DNA of 64,000 nt from NCBI GenBank assembly GCA_036346375.1, contig CM070508.1, positions 40,568,862 to 40,632,861 of the forward strand, written 5' to 3'. The position numbers and the translations under genes were made by a program. The DNA comes from Guadua angustifolia (taxonomy: Eukaryota > Streptophyta > Magnoliopsida > Poales > Poaceae). Within the stretch, counting starts at the first letter, position 1; every line of letters begins with the position of its first letter. Positions 1 through 10,872 of the stretch are shown piece after piece. The notes under the pieces are model-generated. The model did no database searches. It was not told the DNA's origin and saw only the letters and a program-made list of their open reading frames with translations.

Positions 1-57
1 CCCAGCACATCTACCTCCATGCGCAACATCCGCCCGACCCGGCCGGCCGCCACCCCC

Positions 58-500
58 TCCTGCGCCCCTCGGCCGTCCTGGGCTCCCGGCCGTCCGCCTC
101 TCCGGCCCTTCCGGCCTGGCGCCTCCTCCCGGCCCCCCGCCGGGCCTCCTCCCCGCGCCCCAGCCCGCCCGTGCCTCCGGCCGTCCCGGCCACCCAGCCT
201 TGAGCCTCCTGCCCGCCTCCGGCCGTGCCGCCGCCGTGCCCCATTGCTCACGCTCGGCCAGCACCCTCTCTCTCTGCGCTACCCTCCTGCGCCCCTCGGC
301 TCCGTCCTGGGCTCCCGGCCCAGGCGCCTCCTCCAGGCGCCGCGCCTCCTCCCGGTCGCGCCCCAGCCGCCCGTGCCTCCGGTCGTGGGCCCCCGTGGCG
401 GCCAGCGCCTGAGCCTCCTGCCCGCGCCTCCGGCCGTGCCCGCCGCCGCGCCCATTGCTCACGCTCAGTGGCGCCCTCCTCTCCTGCAGTGCGCTTAGCT
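58..500. repeat. GC-rich imperfect tandem duplication
   Basis: Two copies of an about 210-227-bp, very GC-rich unit lie head to tail. The words TCCTGCGCCCCTCGGC (58 and 285), GAGCCTCCTGCCCG (202 and 411) and ATTGCTCACGCTC (243 and 454) recur in the same order. Long open frames across it are a by-product of the base composition; I see no domain in any frame. It may be a CpG-rich promoter or first exon taken up by CACTA-1, or part of its own promoter. Confidence 0.7.
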
Positions 501-2096
501 CTGACGACGACTCATTGGTGCCTCCTCCTCTTTGGTGTGTGAAATTGAGGTATATCTTCTTTGGGTTTAGCTTGCATGTATGGTGTTTGTGCAAATGTCT
601 AGCTAGGATTTCGATTTTGAGATGATTTTGGTTAGAGGATGGGAGAGATTAGAAATTGTGTTTGATGTGATTTAGCAAGGTAGACACATTATCGCTAGAG
701 ATTTTACTTTGTCAGATCTGGGAGAGATTATTATGCACCATGTCTTGCATAGGAGGATTCATGTGGGGTCCTACTTCAAAGATTAGAAAGAGCATTCAAA
801 GATTATCTAGCAAGCCCAGAGGAAACAAAAGTGATGCTTCAGTATGCCTCCAGATTTAGTGGGCATATTGCTAAATTCGAGGCCTTTGTTGATTTTTGCA
901 TGCATGTCTTGTTTAGGAAGAACAATAATTGTGGGAGGTCGTCCACACCCGAACCACGCCGCCCCGGCTTTCCCCGAGCTCGTCCACGCCGTCGGTCCCG
1001 CCCTCGACCTCCTAGTCGCCATCTCCGGTTAAGGTAATCTCGGTGGAGCCATCTTTTTATGATGAATGTAGCCTAATATATATGCAGAATGTAGTCTAAA
1101 TTTGTGATGGAATGTATGTGCATAATGTTGTGATGCAATGAAATGTATATGCAAAATGTAGCCGAGCAATCCATGAGAAATGTATATGCTATATGTGGTT
1201 GTAATTATGTTAAATACTGTCTTTTGTCTGCTGAGTGGATGTCCTAGGTTTAGGGGAGGTGCTGCCGAAATTTCTAATAATTTCGGTAAGTTACTTGATT
1301 GGTACAATTACATAGGATCGCACATGATATTTCATCAGGTATTACTTAGAACCGTAGCTAACTTGATACTCAACTAGACAACGGATCGTTCTTAAGCTCG
1401 TCCTTTACAAAATGCGAGTCAAGCAAGGAATATCTGGGGATTATTCTAGTGTGGCTAACAAATCATATATAACCTCGATGAGTGGTATGGTTGTTGTGCA
1501 TTTTAATTCCTGTAGATTCAAATGGGCATGATATGTAATTCTAGTGTTTTCGATTTCCTAGAATCCAAATAGGAACTAAGGCATTTGTGTGGGAAAAAAA
1601 ATGATTCAGTGTGTATATATAGTGTATATTGCTTGCAAATCACAACATATAAAAATTTTATTAGAATTGCGTTTGTAACGTCAACCGAGCCAGAGTTAAA
1701 CCCGTTCGGGGGCGCTGCATATTTTCGTAAGGAGCTCAGACGGTGATTCGTTGGGTTCTATTACAAAAAGTGTTGCGCTCTCGAGCTGTCCACGTTTTGG
1801 ACAGCCTCACGATGTCGCTTGAGTATAATGGTCGTGACACGAGGGTGTACGGGTTGGGATTCGGCGGTATTTCCTTGTCGTTCTCCTAGTGCATAACATA
1901 AGTGGTACGCCGTGCCGTCGTTGCACTCGGAGAACAATGGGGTTATCTTCGCCGAATTCGACCGAGCACCCTCGTGCACCACCATCGATTTAAGCCCACA
2001 TCGATGGGTGGGTAACCCTCCTATTTAGCAAGATTTAAACCGTCTAAATCTGAAATTTGGATGTATGCATTGACGTTATGTAGTAGCGATCTTTGG
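501..2096. other. 5' non-coding part of CACTA-1
   Basis: No recognisable protein is seen in this 1.6 kb. At 530-560 a GC-rich stretch gives way to AT-rich, intron-like sequence. A second small GC-rich patch lies at 940-1030. A 62-bp motif shared with other CACTA copies in the window lies at 1215-1276. The segment 1675-2090 precedes the first transposase exon and probably holds its leader. Confidence 0.4.
1215..1276 (+). repeat. CACTA-shared motif, copy 1
   Basis: The segment contains GAGTGGATGTCC, then AGGGGAGGTGCTGCC, then GAAATTT. Near-identical copies lie at 7937-8000 (plus) and 26165-26226 (minus), always in the same orientation as the transposase genes. Function unknown. Confidence 0.7.
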
Positions 2097-2640
2097 ATGG
2101 AAGATCGGCGGTGGATGTACGATGGTTGGATGAAGTCCGGGAGACACACTGACGAGTGGATCGAGAAGGCTAGAGCATTCGTGGATGATGCTTTCGAAGA
2201 TTCCCGACCCTAATGCAATGGTCGTGGTGGTGTCCTTGCGCCATGCGTGCTCTAACACCGAGAAGAGGACCAAGAAGGATATTAGCCATCACCTATGTAG
2301 GCATGGCTTCAAACCAAATTACTTTGTATGGGTAGCTCATGGCGAAAGGAAGCGTCTGGCGCGGGTGTGTGGCCCCGTGGATTTTGAAGAGGGCTACGAC
2401 GGTCGAAGTTGATAGATTAGACGAGCTCACGAATGATGTGGTTCGCCACGATCTCTCCCGAGGAAGAGTCCGAGCCACTTGTCAACCATTCGAGAAGCTC
2501 CTTGATTCTCGCCAAGTTGCCGCCGCATGAGCATACCGATGTGACTGTACTCTCGGCAGTTGTCGCGTCTAATGGCGGTGAAGACCAAGGACAACCTGTC
2601 GACCAATTGCTTCAACGACCTTTGCAACTATTTGGATAGC
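2097..2640 (+). pseudogene. TNP2-type transposase, N-terminal transposase-associated region (broken)
   Basis: The ATG at 2097 opens a frame with the motif RRWMYDGW, followed by a region ending in SHHLCRHGF and VWVAHGER. This is the N-terminal transposase-associated domain found in plant CACTA TNP2 proteins, with its HL..HGF..NY..W..HGE ending. Stops and frame changes occur near 2214 and again after 2340, so no single frame covers the domain. The part from about 2400 to 2640 matches the linker before the catalytic core but is scrambled by small indels. The start was chosen because the CACTA-2 homologue also begins a few residues before its WMYDGW motif. Confidence 0.75.
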
Positions 2641-3660
2641 CTCCTTCCGAGTGGACACAAGATGACTCGAATCTTTACGAGTCGAAGAAGCTTCTTCGCG
2701 TGTTAGGCATGCCGTGCGAGAGGATAGACTATTGCCCAAAGTTACGCATGCTTTATTGGAAGACCGATTACGGGGTGACTCATCAGAAGCATTGTAATGA
2801 GAGTCGGTATGAGGAAGTTAAATGTAAAGAACGTGGAATGAAACAGACGACGGTGGCCCGGAAAACATTCCGTTTCTTTCCGATCACTCAACGTCTGCAG
2901 CGTCTGTACATGTCCAAGGTCACGGCGAGACACATGAGGTGGCACAAAGAGGGCAAGCGTAGAAAGGAGGGCGTGATGATTCATCCGTCTGATGCAGAAG
3001 CTTGGAGGCACTTTGACCAACAACATCCTGAATTTGCGGCGGAGCCTAAGAATGTGCGTATAGGCCTCTCGACCGACGGGTTCACGCCATTCAATATGAT
3101 GGCGCACCCGTACTCGTGCTGGCCGGTGTTCGCAATCCCGTACAACCTGCCGCCTCAACTCGCTTGAAAGAAGAGTACATGTTTCTTTCTGTTATAATAC
3201 CCGGCCTAAGTCTCTGGAAAAACTTAGATCTATTCATGCAACCTCCGTAGAAGAGTGACCGACACTGTGGACTAAAGGAGTCTTGACACATGATAGCTAC
3301 AAGGGAAGAACTTTAGGATGCGTGCCGCATACCGTGGTCAATACACGATTTTCCCGCGTATGGCATGTTCTCGGTGGAGCACGCATGGAAAGTTGTCATG
3401 CCCTATATGCTGCGAATAATCGATGCTTTCACACTTTGAAAAATGGGGGTAAGTCTGTTGGTTCGATTGTCACCGTTGTTTCGGAGCCGAAGCACCCATT
3501 TAGGAATCAAAAAGGCATTTTGCAAAGGCAAGATCGTGGAAGAAGGCCACCCGAACGCTTTCAAGTCGCGAGGATATTATCGATGGCATGACGATCTAGC
3601 GGATATCGGGTATGTGAAAGACTATGGTGAGGAGCACCATTGACTCATAAGTGCAAAGAT
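2641..3660 (+). pseudogene. TNP2-type transposase, Transposase_21 core (broken)
   Basis: The best stretch (2700-3167) contains GMPCERIDYCPK, ARHMRWHKEGKR, PKNVRIGLSTDGFTPFNM and CWPVFAIPYNLPP. These are hallmarks of the catalytic region of plant CACTA TNP2 transposases (Transposase_21 family), which cut and join element ends in the nucleus. The downstream part (3283-3643) continues the same protein (words FKNNRCF, NGGK, EPKHPFRNQK) but alternates between frames because of one-base changes. The homologue in CACTA-2 (30824-31826) has the same order of motifs. The core is non-functional as it stands. Confidence 0.85.
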
Positions 3661-4602
3661 CTACAACCTTCCTTATGCAAAAGACACGAAGCTACCTCAC
3701 AACATCGACGTGATGCACCAAGAGAAAAATATGTGCGAGTCGATCGTGAACACAAACCGACATCCCACGAAGACTAAAGATAACAAGAAAGCACGCCCGA
3801 TCAAGGCTCGATATATGATCGCCGGACATGAACCTTGATGAGAATGGAGGAAACCTAGGGCAAAATTTCGCCTTACATGTGGGCAAATAAAGCGATTCTT
3901 GATTGATTAAGGAAAAGGTTAAATTCTCAGATGGTTATGCGGCTAACCTTCGACATGCCGTTAGTATAGAGCAATGCAAGTTAAATGGGATGAATGCCCA
4001 TGACTACAAAGTCTTCATAGAGCGTCTGCTTCGGTAGTGTGGCGTGGATATGTTGACGATGATATATGGATCACATTGGCGAGCTTAGCTTCTTCTATCG
4101 AGAGCTCTATGCAAAAGAGATATCCGTGATCGAGGATGGAGGAATTGGAGAAGGACATTGTCGTGCTTGTGACAAAGCTCGAGAAGATTTATGTCCTCGG
4201 TTTTTCAATTGCATGCAACATCTATCGTTCATCTCGCCATATGAAGCAAAAGTTGGAGGGCAGCATAGCTTTAGGTGGATGTATCTTTGGAGCGATGATG
4301 AAAAGTCTTAGAGCGAAGGTGAAGAACAAAGCACGAGTCGAAGGCAAGATGTGCGAAGCTTGGCCGATTCAGAGATCGCCTACTTCACGGACAAATACTG
4401 CGACAAAAACAAGATCCATGTGCCACAACCAAGGTATAAGAAGGCACGTCGCAGAAGTACTTCCAACTTGGAGGTGTTCCATGACCAAGCCGGATGCAAT
4501 ATCGGCAAAAGCACCACACGTGACTTGGATGCAGCGGAAAAGGATTTGATTCAGTTATACGTGTACGACAACATGGATGAAATGAAGGTGTACATCGAGT
4601 AA
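3661..4602 (+). pseudogene. TNP2-type transposase, C-terminal DUF4218 region (broken)
   Basis: The segment begins with a run ending in LPHNIDVMHQEKNMCESIV, the usual end of the catalytic region. It then covers the DUF4218 domain: the words FYRELYAKEIS, EELEKDIVVLVTKLEKI, SPYEAKVGG, FRWMY and KVKNKARVEG appear in order but in alternating frames between about 4060 and 4360. The stretch 4351-4602 (YFTDKYCDKNKIHVPQPR, then DLDAAEKDLIQLYVYDN) is open and ends at a good splice donor, GTAAGT at 4601. DUF4218 is a conserved accessory domain of plant CACTA transposases. Confidence 0.75.
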
Positions 4603-4678
4603 GTCAATAAATGTCTGAAATAAGTCATAAATACGTACTTATGAAATAAATGTATGAAATAAATATTAAATATTGTAG

Positions 4679-5590
4679 TCAATTTATTCAAGAAGAGTGG
4701 GAAGGATCAGGTGAACCTTCGGGCAAACAAATTGACAATCTGAAACTACGAGGTCGTGGACAAGGCCGTCCAAACTTTCTAACTTGGTTTCATTACCACG
4801 TAACCTTCTTCCTCTTATGCAAGTTCACTTAATTTACAAATGTGTGGCATTTATTCCTTAATAAATTTTGCCTCGAATGCTTGTGCAAAGGTCAAAGACA
4901 TTGCGGCGTGCACAACGATCTCCGACAAATGTCACGTGGATGCAACAGAGAATTAAGGTCCATGGATGCTATGATTGCCATGGATATCGATTTCGATCCG
5001 CGGTGAGTCACCGCCCCAATGCAACTACGGTGAACAGCGGCGTCGTGAGTTATGTCACCGATGAATCTGGTGGTCCAGACATAGAGTACTATGGGATCAT
5101 CGAGGATATTGTAGAAATTTCATATGAAGGCAACAAAGATCTCTCGCTCGTGCTCTTTCGTTGCAGATGGTTCCATCCAACTAGTGGGGTGCGGCGTACT
5201 CCAAAACTAGGACTAGTGGAGATCAATCATAAGAAGCTGTATCAAAAGCCTGACGTGTTCATTCTGCCCGAACAAGTCGAGTTGGTGTTCTATCTGCCAT
5301 ACGCTCACCCGAATTACAAAAGTTGGTGGATTGTACATAAATGTCTTCCACCTGGTAGATTGCCCGATCTCACGGAAGACGACTACGATATTCACCCAGA
5401 CGTGGAGGTATTCCAAGAACAAGAGTTACCAGGAGAGCTGCACGTCGATATTGGTGATGGGCTAGATAATATTTTGGGATCGGTATACCCATCTCATGTA
5501 GAAGGAGAAGAAGAGGAGGAAAGGGTAGAGGCAGACGCAGAGGAAGGGGAAGAGGAAGAGGCAGATGAAGAGGAAGCCGAAGATTTTTAA
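4679..5590 (+). pseudogene. TNP2 3' exons with DUF4216 domain
   Basis: A short exon (4679-4799) reads FIQEEWEGSGEPSGKQ and is bounded by a TTGTAG acceptor and a GTAACC donor. The next open stretch (4868-5590) encodes the DUF4216 domain of CACTA transposases: YDCHGYRFRSA, NSGVVSYVTDE, IEYYGIIEDIVEI, FRCRWFHP, GLVEINH, VFYLPYAHPN and WWIVHKCLPPGRL. It ends in a very acidic tail of Glu/Asp runs and a stop at 5588-5590. The CACTA-2 copy (28517-29242) has the same motif order. The start of the exon is shifted in frame relative to the expected protein, so this copy is probably inactive even though the domain itself is open. Confidence 0.85.
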
Positions 5591-5713
5591 GCTATTTAAT
5601 TTTATAGGTTTAATTTTATATACTTTATGTCATTTAATTTTATATACATTTATATTTTATTCGTTTCAATTAATATCAATGTACTTTATGTCATTTAATT
5701 TAATTTGTGCAGG

Positions 5714-7416
5714 ATGGCTGGAGGTGCGAAGAAGTTGGCTTCAAAATTGAAGAAGGTCTTCGGGAAGGGGGGCATGAGGAGTGCAGGCCAGGGCAGCTCA
5801 CCCCAGTACGACGCTTCCCAGGAGGAGGAGGAGGAGGAGGTGGCTACCACCGACTCCCAGGAGGAGGAGGAGGAGGAGGTGGACGACGATGAGGATCGTT
5901 GGGGTTCTTGGCATCAGGCACTTGAGGAGGGGGACGAGGACGGGGACGAGGACTGGAGTCCATGGGAGCCTGTTGGTACCGAGTCAGGGGGTGCCTCCGC
6001 CTCGAGCTCTGCGGGATCCAAGAAGAGTCGGGGGCGGAATAAATTGCCAAAAGCCCCCACAGATCCGGTGACGAGATCTTGATAGTTGTTTCTAGCGAAG
6101 GTATGTGCTACAAATTTTCGATGTCTTTTATTGCTAACCACAAACTTGCTAACTACTTGTTATGAATTCTTCATTCGGTGGCTTGGTTTGCCTCAACAAG
6201 GGTAAAGCAGAGCCGAGCCACTTGCTAGGGGTGATCTTGAAGCGGCTCTACCCCGGGCGAGTGGGCGAGGGTGGTGCTCGACGCCCGGTGACTAGATGGA
6301 GCGACTACTCGCCGTGGAGGACCACCAGGAGGCAATCGCGGATCATTGCATAACCGAAGTTCGGGTAAGTTGTCATTTCTATTAATGTTTTCGTGTTTAT
6401 AGCTTTACGTGTTTGTTTCGCTTTCAAAGAGGTATCGGCTGGCCCCGACGCATCCCAGATTTACTATCATGCTTGTCGCCATGTGCTCGACACAATGGCG
6501 GCAAAGACGATCCGGACGCCATCGAGTTATGCCACGGACGCGTGATGAAGCACTACAAGAGCACGGGATGAAGATCTCGAGGGCACATGCCTTGCAAAGC
6601 GATACCTTGAGGCGAAGGAGTACCGCCTTGGCGTCCGGTTGGATGGACAAGTGTCCACACGCCGAGGGATCTTTGCAAGATGTGGGCATCGAAGGAGTGG
6701 ATCGAGAGGTCCAAGAGGAACAGGGGAATCGAGAAGCCAACCGAGATCTGTGGTGACCTACCTAGGTGGACGAGGCATGGGTCACGTCGCGCGATATCGT
6801 AAGTATACTAAGTACAACTCTAGCATTCTTGTCAATTCAGTTTTTCATTTCACATTTGAAATTGAACTGCAGGAGTCGGAGACGGACTTGAGCCCGACGA
6901 GTTCACCGTGTGGACCTTGAGCACACACGCCCGTGTCCGACCCGACGACTCTATAACCACCGATGCACCCCACGCCCAGAGAGGATTGTAAGTGACTTTC
7001 TCTTTCGCTACTCTCTGACTATTGCAAGCGTGGCGAGCTAATCCACTTCATATCTTATTTGTTTCGCAGATACATACAAGGCAGCCATGAAGGAGAAGCA
7101 CGGTGTCGATCAGTGACCCCTTGACCATGCGGTCGACCCTCCGGTCATCTACGACCGATTCGGTGGGAGGAGTCACGGCAGCTCGGCTTCATGGACTCGG
7201 TGGTGGCGCCCGAATCGCTGAGGCCAAGTCAGACATCGCCGACAAAGAAGCCGCCTCTTCCGCCAAAGGCACGCTAGAAGCCCGGCGAAGATGATCGCAG
7301 AGTTGCAGCAGCAGATGCTGGCGAATGAGCAATGGAGGCAAAAGAGCGAGAGGAGGATAGGAGGCAGATGAGGCCCTCCAGAGTCGAACCTCTGGATGTA
7401 CAACTATTTCGTGTAA
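5714..7416 (+). pseudogene. TNPA-like CACTA accessory gene (broken, multi-exon)
   Basis: An ATG at 5714 opens MAGGAKKLASKLKKVFGKGG followed by acidic EEEEEE runs up to the stop after 6070. Further exon-like pieces follow at 6160-6350 (GKAEPSHLLGVILKRLYPGR), 6420-6770 (MWASKEWIERSKRNRG region) and 7070-7416. The last ends in a Gln/Glu-rich coiled-coil segment (ELQQQMLANEQWRQKSERR) and a stop at 7414. This position and layout match the second gene of plant CACTA elements, whose product binds the subterminal repeats and assists TNP2. Exon joins are inferred; several frames are interrupted. Confidence is in the identity, not in the exact exon model. Confidence 0.6.
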
Positions 7417-8956
7417 TTAAGATTGTATACGTAGCTACGTTGTACTTACACGCTTCAGATGCTAACATATCATATCCACATCGTTGTGGGCGGGACCCTC
7501 GCCACCGCAGATGCCACCTCGCCGCCGTTCTTCACGCGCAGACACCGACGCCGATGTCGGGTAATGCATTTTGTTCCGCCGCTAACTATTCATACAAGTA
7601 CACAAATGCACAAGAGTTTTGAAAATTGTGGTTTCCTCTATTCTTGTAGGTGTCCACCTCTGCTGCTACCGCTCTGCGCATTTAATGCTCGCAGGAGGTG
7701 ATTCCAATGGCACTAGATCGGCCGCAGATCAATTCGCCGATTTGTGTTTGTCGATCCGCTTGTGGTTCTGAGACTTAGTTAGTTATTGCTTTTTTTGGTT
7801 CATAGACCTGTTGATTGTGAATGTGATGTACACTTTTGGTTTGTGAGTGAATTTGTGAATTATTAATGCATTTTGCTATATGTGCTATATGTGCTTGGTT
7901 GGCTATCCTAATTTGCTTTATGTTGTTATCATATCAACTGCTGTCTTTTGTCCTTTGAGTGGATGTCCTAGTTTTAGGGAAGTGTCTTTGCGAAATTTTT
8001 TACTCTTTAAGTGCATTACAATCTTTTAATAAATGGAAATTGCTTTAGGTTGAGTGAAATATGGTGTTGATCATAGTCTTTAACTTTGAGCAAAACACAT
8101 TGGAAACAAATTTAGTGAAGAAGTTGCATCCAAAATAAGAACAATTGCTCGATGGAGGGAAAGTTTGGTTGTAAGTACTTACATACTTTTGTTTTCTTTC
8201 AATATGTATGCCTAGTTATTATTATGCTTTATTTTGTCAGTAAAAGGAGTTATTATTATACTTTATTGACAGATTGAGAGAGTTTTAAGTTGTTTTATTT
8301 TGTTTCTGCAGTACAAAATGTCGTGAATCGGGAGAAACTAAAATACCCCCATATCCACTAAGCAATTGTGGAGCTTGTAAACTTGCTTCTAGGTACATCA
8401 GAATGAGTTTAGAGCACACTATGAAGGTATTAAAAAAATATATTTTTAGAGTTTTATTTTTCCTTAATAGTTTTTCTAGCTAATTATGGCATAGCTCAGT
8501 GTCCTGATGTTTTGTTTGCTGGTTTCTTGTGATGTCCATACCTGTGGTCAAGAACTCTGATCAAGTGGATTCATTAATTATCCCGTGATAGAAACCGATA
8601 ATTTCTCTCCAAACACCGACCTACATGTCGGCTTTTGAAATTTACTAGTGTGGCTTGTCCATGTTCTTATTTCTTGTCTCGATGATTCATAGTCTTCAGA
8701 ACTTTGAGCAAAACACATTGGAAAACAAATTTAGTGAAATTATATTGTCATTGTTCGGGCAATATATTTGTGAATGTGAATGTGTCATTGGAAACTTTGA
8801 TCATTTGTGAATTGTATTGATAAATGTGAATGTGTGTGAAATTATATGTTGTCATTGTTCTGGGCAATTGGGGATATAAAACTGCTGGAAATGGGGGTCT
8901 TTTTGCAGGTTAAAATTGGATTTTTTTAAAAAATTTCCAGTATTTTTTTTATTTTT
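7417..8956. other. 3' non-coding part of CACTA-1
   Basis: AT-rich with no recognisable protein. It contains the second copy of the CACTA-shared motif (7937-8000) and internal duplications: ACTTTGAGCAAAACACATTG occurs near 8088 and again near 8700, and TTGTCATTGTTC occurs near 8745 and 8854. The rest shows nothing I can name. Confidence 0.5.
7937..8000 (+). repeat. CACTA-shared motif, copy 2
   Basis: It matches 1215-1276 over its length (CTGTCTTTTGTC, GAGTGGATGTCCTAG, TTTAGGG, GCGAAATTT) with several small changes, in the same orientation as the transposase gene but on its 3' side. Confidence 0.65.
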
Positions 8957-9515
8957 ACAACCTGTGTCCTCGGCCCTAGACGAAGCTGATGACACAAACT
9001 TGCATTAGGCCTAATCCCAGTAGGGGTCTGTGTCCTCGGCCCCAGATAAAGCCGACGACACAGATGTGACATCTGTATCGGCTGCTCTAATGAAGCCGAC
9101 GACAAAGACGACCGCCCCAAACCCGAGAGGATCTGTGTCTTCGCCCCGATAAAGCCGATTTACACGATGTGATATCAGATCGGCTGCCCTAATGAAGCCG
9201 ACGACAACGACGACTTTCCGCCCCAAACCCAAGAGGGATCTATGTCCTCGGCCCGTGTAAAGCCGGCGACACGCGACCGACATCTGATCGGCGGCGATGA
9301 GGTTACCGACGACAAACGTCGGGTGTCGGGCCGGCCCGGATGGCATCTGTGTCGTCGGGGTTTGTTCTAGCCGATTTACATAGGTTGCTTGTGTCGTCGA
9401 CTTTGTGTCGTGGGACTTGTGTCGTCGGTAGGCCGACGACACAACCCTGTGTCGACGGTTTTGGCATCTGTGTCATCGGTAAAAGCCGAGGACACTGACC
9501 AAGATCCCTGTAGTG
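8957..9515 (+). repeat. CACTA-1 right subterminal repeats and terminal inverted repeat
   Basis: Direct and inverted boxes of the form TGTGTCNTCGGC and GCCGACGACACA recur about a dozen times and alternate in orientation. They end in the terminus whose minus strand starts CACTACAGGGATC at 9515. Such subterminal boxes are binding sites for TNPA-type proteins in characterised CACTA elements. Confidence 0.85.
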
Positions 9516-9518
9516 AAA

Positions 9519-10872
9519 GTACCCTCCCGAGTGTGCTTAATTTGGAAGCTAAGAAAGTAGCTTAACTGGCCCATTATACTCATCTCAAACTCTGTACCCA
9601 TTACCTCAGAAAACTGAGATACAAGAGAATGAGAAGAGCCACCAAAGATGATATCATCCACATAAATCTAGATGAGAAGGAAATGAGAATCCTAGTGTTT
9701 GATGAACAAAGTCTTGTCTACTATACCCATTTTGAAACCATGACTGAGAAGATAGGACTTAAGCCTTTCATACCAAGCTCTGGGGGCTGCTTAAGTCCAT
9801 ACAACGCTTTGGAAAGCTTGAAGATATGGTTCGGGTATTTGGGGTTCCCGAATCCTGGAGGTTGCCTTACATAAACTTCTTCCTCAATATAGCCATTGAG
9901 GAATGCACTCTTGACATCCATTTGATAAAACTTGAAGACTTTAGATGCAGAAAATGCAAGCAGGATTCGGATAGCCTCTAGCCTAGCGATAGGGGTAAAG
10001 GTCTCCTCAAAATCAAGACCCCTAACTTGAGTGAAGCCCTGTGCAACTAACCTAGCCTTGTTTCTTATGACAACCCCATCCTCACTCTGCTTATTGAACA
10101 CCCATTTAGTCCCAATGACCTTATGGCTAGATGGGGGTTCTACAAGCTACCAAACCTTGTTCCTCTCGAAGTTCTCAAGTTCCTCATGCATAGCATTAAT
10201 CCATGACTCATCGGACAATGCATGAGAGACATACTTCGGCTCAAAAGAGGCAACAAAGGCTGAGTGAAGGCAGAAGCTGGACAAACCTGATTTTGAGCGA
10301 GTGACCAGTTCAAACAGATCACCGATGATCTGATCAGGTGGATGGATTTTTTAGATATGGTGGGGAGGTCCAGCAACAAAAGTGGCCTCTACCTCTTGAA
10401 CAGAAGAAGTAGGAATAAAGCCACTAGCTGAAGGAGAGTCGGAAGGCAAGGGCTGATCTCCCTAAGGTGCAGAAATGGAAACAGGAGGCACCATAGGTGT
10501 AGAGGGGACTGGATCAGGTGGAATACCATCATCTCCATCATCATCATCCTTTACAAAGATGATCTTGAAGGAATAAGAAGAGCCTGAAATATTAGGTCTA
10601 GCTCCTGGACTAGCCTCATCAAAGGTCACACCACAGGTCTCTATGATCCTATTCGCATCGACACCCCAAACCCTATAGCTATGAGAAGAAGTCAAGTAAC
10701 CTAGAAAAATACCATCAGAAGAGTGAGACTCAAACTTATCTAGGTTACCAAATTTCAAGATAAAACACTTGCAATCAAATACGCGAAAATGAGACACACT
10801 GGGCTTTCACCCATACCTCAACTCACAAGAAGTGCGATGCAAATGTGCTCTCAAAAACACACGATTAGAAAC
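9519..10872 (-). pseudogene. copia-C pol, 3' part: integrase C-terminus and reverse transcriptase
   Basis: Reading leftward from 10872, the end of the integrase continues across the copia-D insertion point, then HFRVFDCKCFILKF and GIFLGYLTSSHSYRVW (10797-10462). The RT follows: NKARLVAQGFTQVRGLDFEE, FKFYQMDVKSAFLNGYI, LSKALYGLKQ (10101-9721) and DDIIFGGSS (9661-9473). Stops and shifts occur near 10130, 9760 and 9665. The frame is cut at 9519 by CACTA-1, so the end of RT and RNase H are missing here. The aspartate pair of the RT active site is still present. Not functional. Confidence 0.85.
10868..10872. repeat. Target site duplication GAAAC (left) of copia-D
   Basis: GAAAC directly precedes the first LTR base at 10873 and recurs at 19260-19264 directly after the second LTR. 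A perfect 5-bp match is expected of LTR element integration. Confidence 0.95.

Larger units (their letters stand above)
1..9515 (+). mobile_element. CACTA-1: CACTA (En/Spm) DNA transposon, 5' end outside the window
   Basis: The right end is a CACTA terminus: the minus strand reads CACTACAGGGATCTTGG inward from 9515, preceded by arrays of TGTGTCNTCGGC and GCCGACGACACA boxes. The flanking AAA at 9516-9518 is the expected 3-bp target site on this side. Inside lie, in plus orientation, a TNP2-type transposase (2097-5590) and a TNPA-like gene (5714-7416), the usual two-gene layout of the superfamily. No matching left terminus occurs in 1-2096, so the element starts before the window. It interrupts the RT of copia-C, whose coding resumes at 9519. 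Both genes carry frameshifts and stops, so it is unlikely to be autonomous. Confidence 0.85.

Noticed and set aside
11..542. Several overlapping open frames of 70-159 codons on both strands
   Set aside because: They arise from very high GC content and a lack of AT-rich stops. They are Pro/Arg/Ala-rich in every frame and show no domain, and the region is a tandem duplication.
9011..9442. 143-codon minus-strand frame
   Set aside because: It lies wholly in the CACTA-1 subterminal repeat array; the repetitive protein text comes from the repeated TGTGTCNTCGGC boxes.
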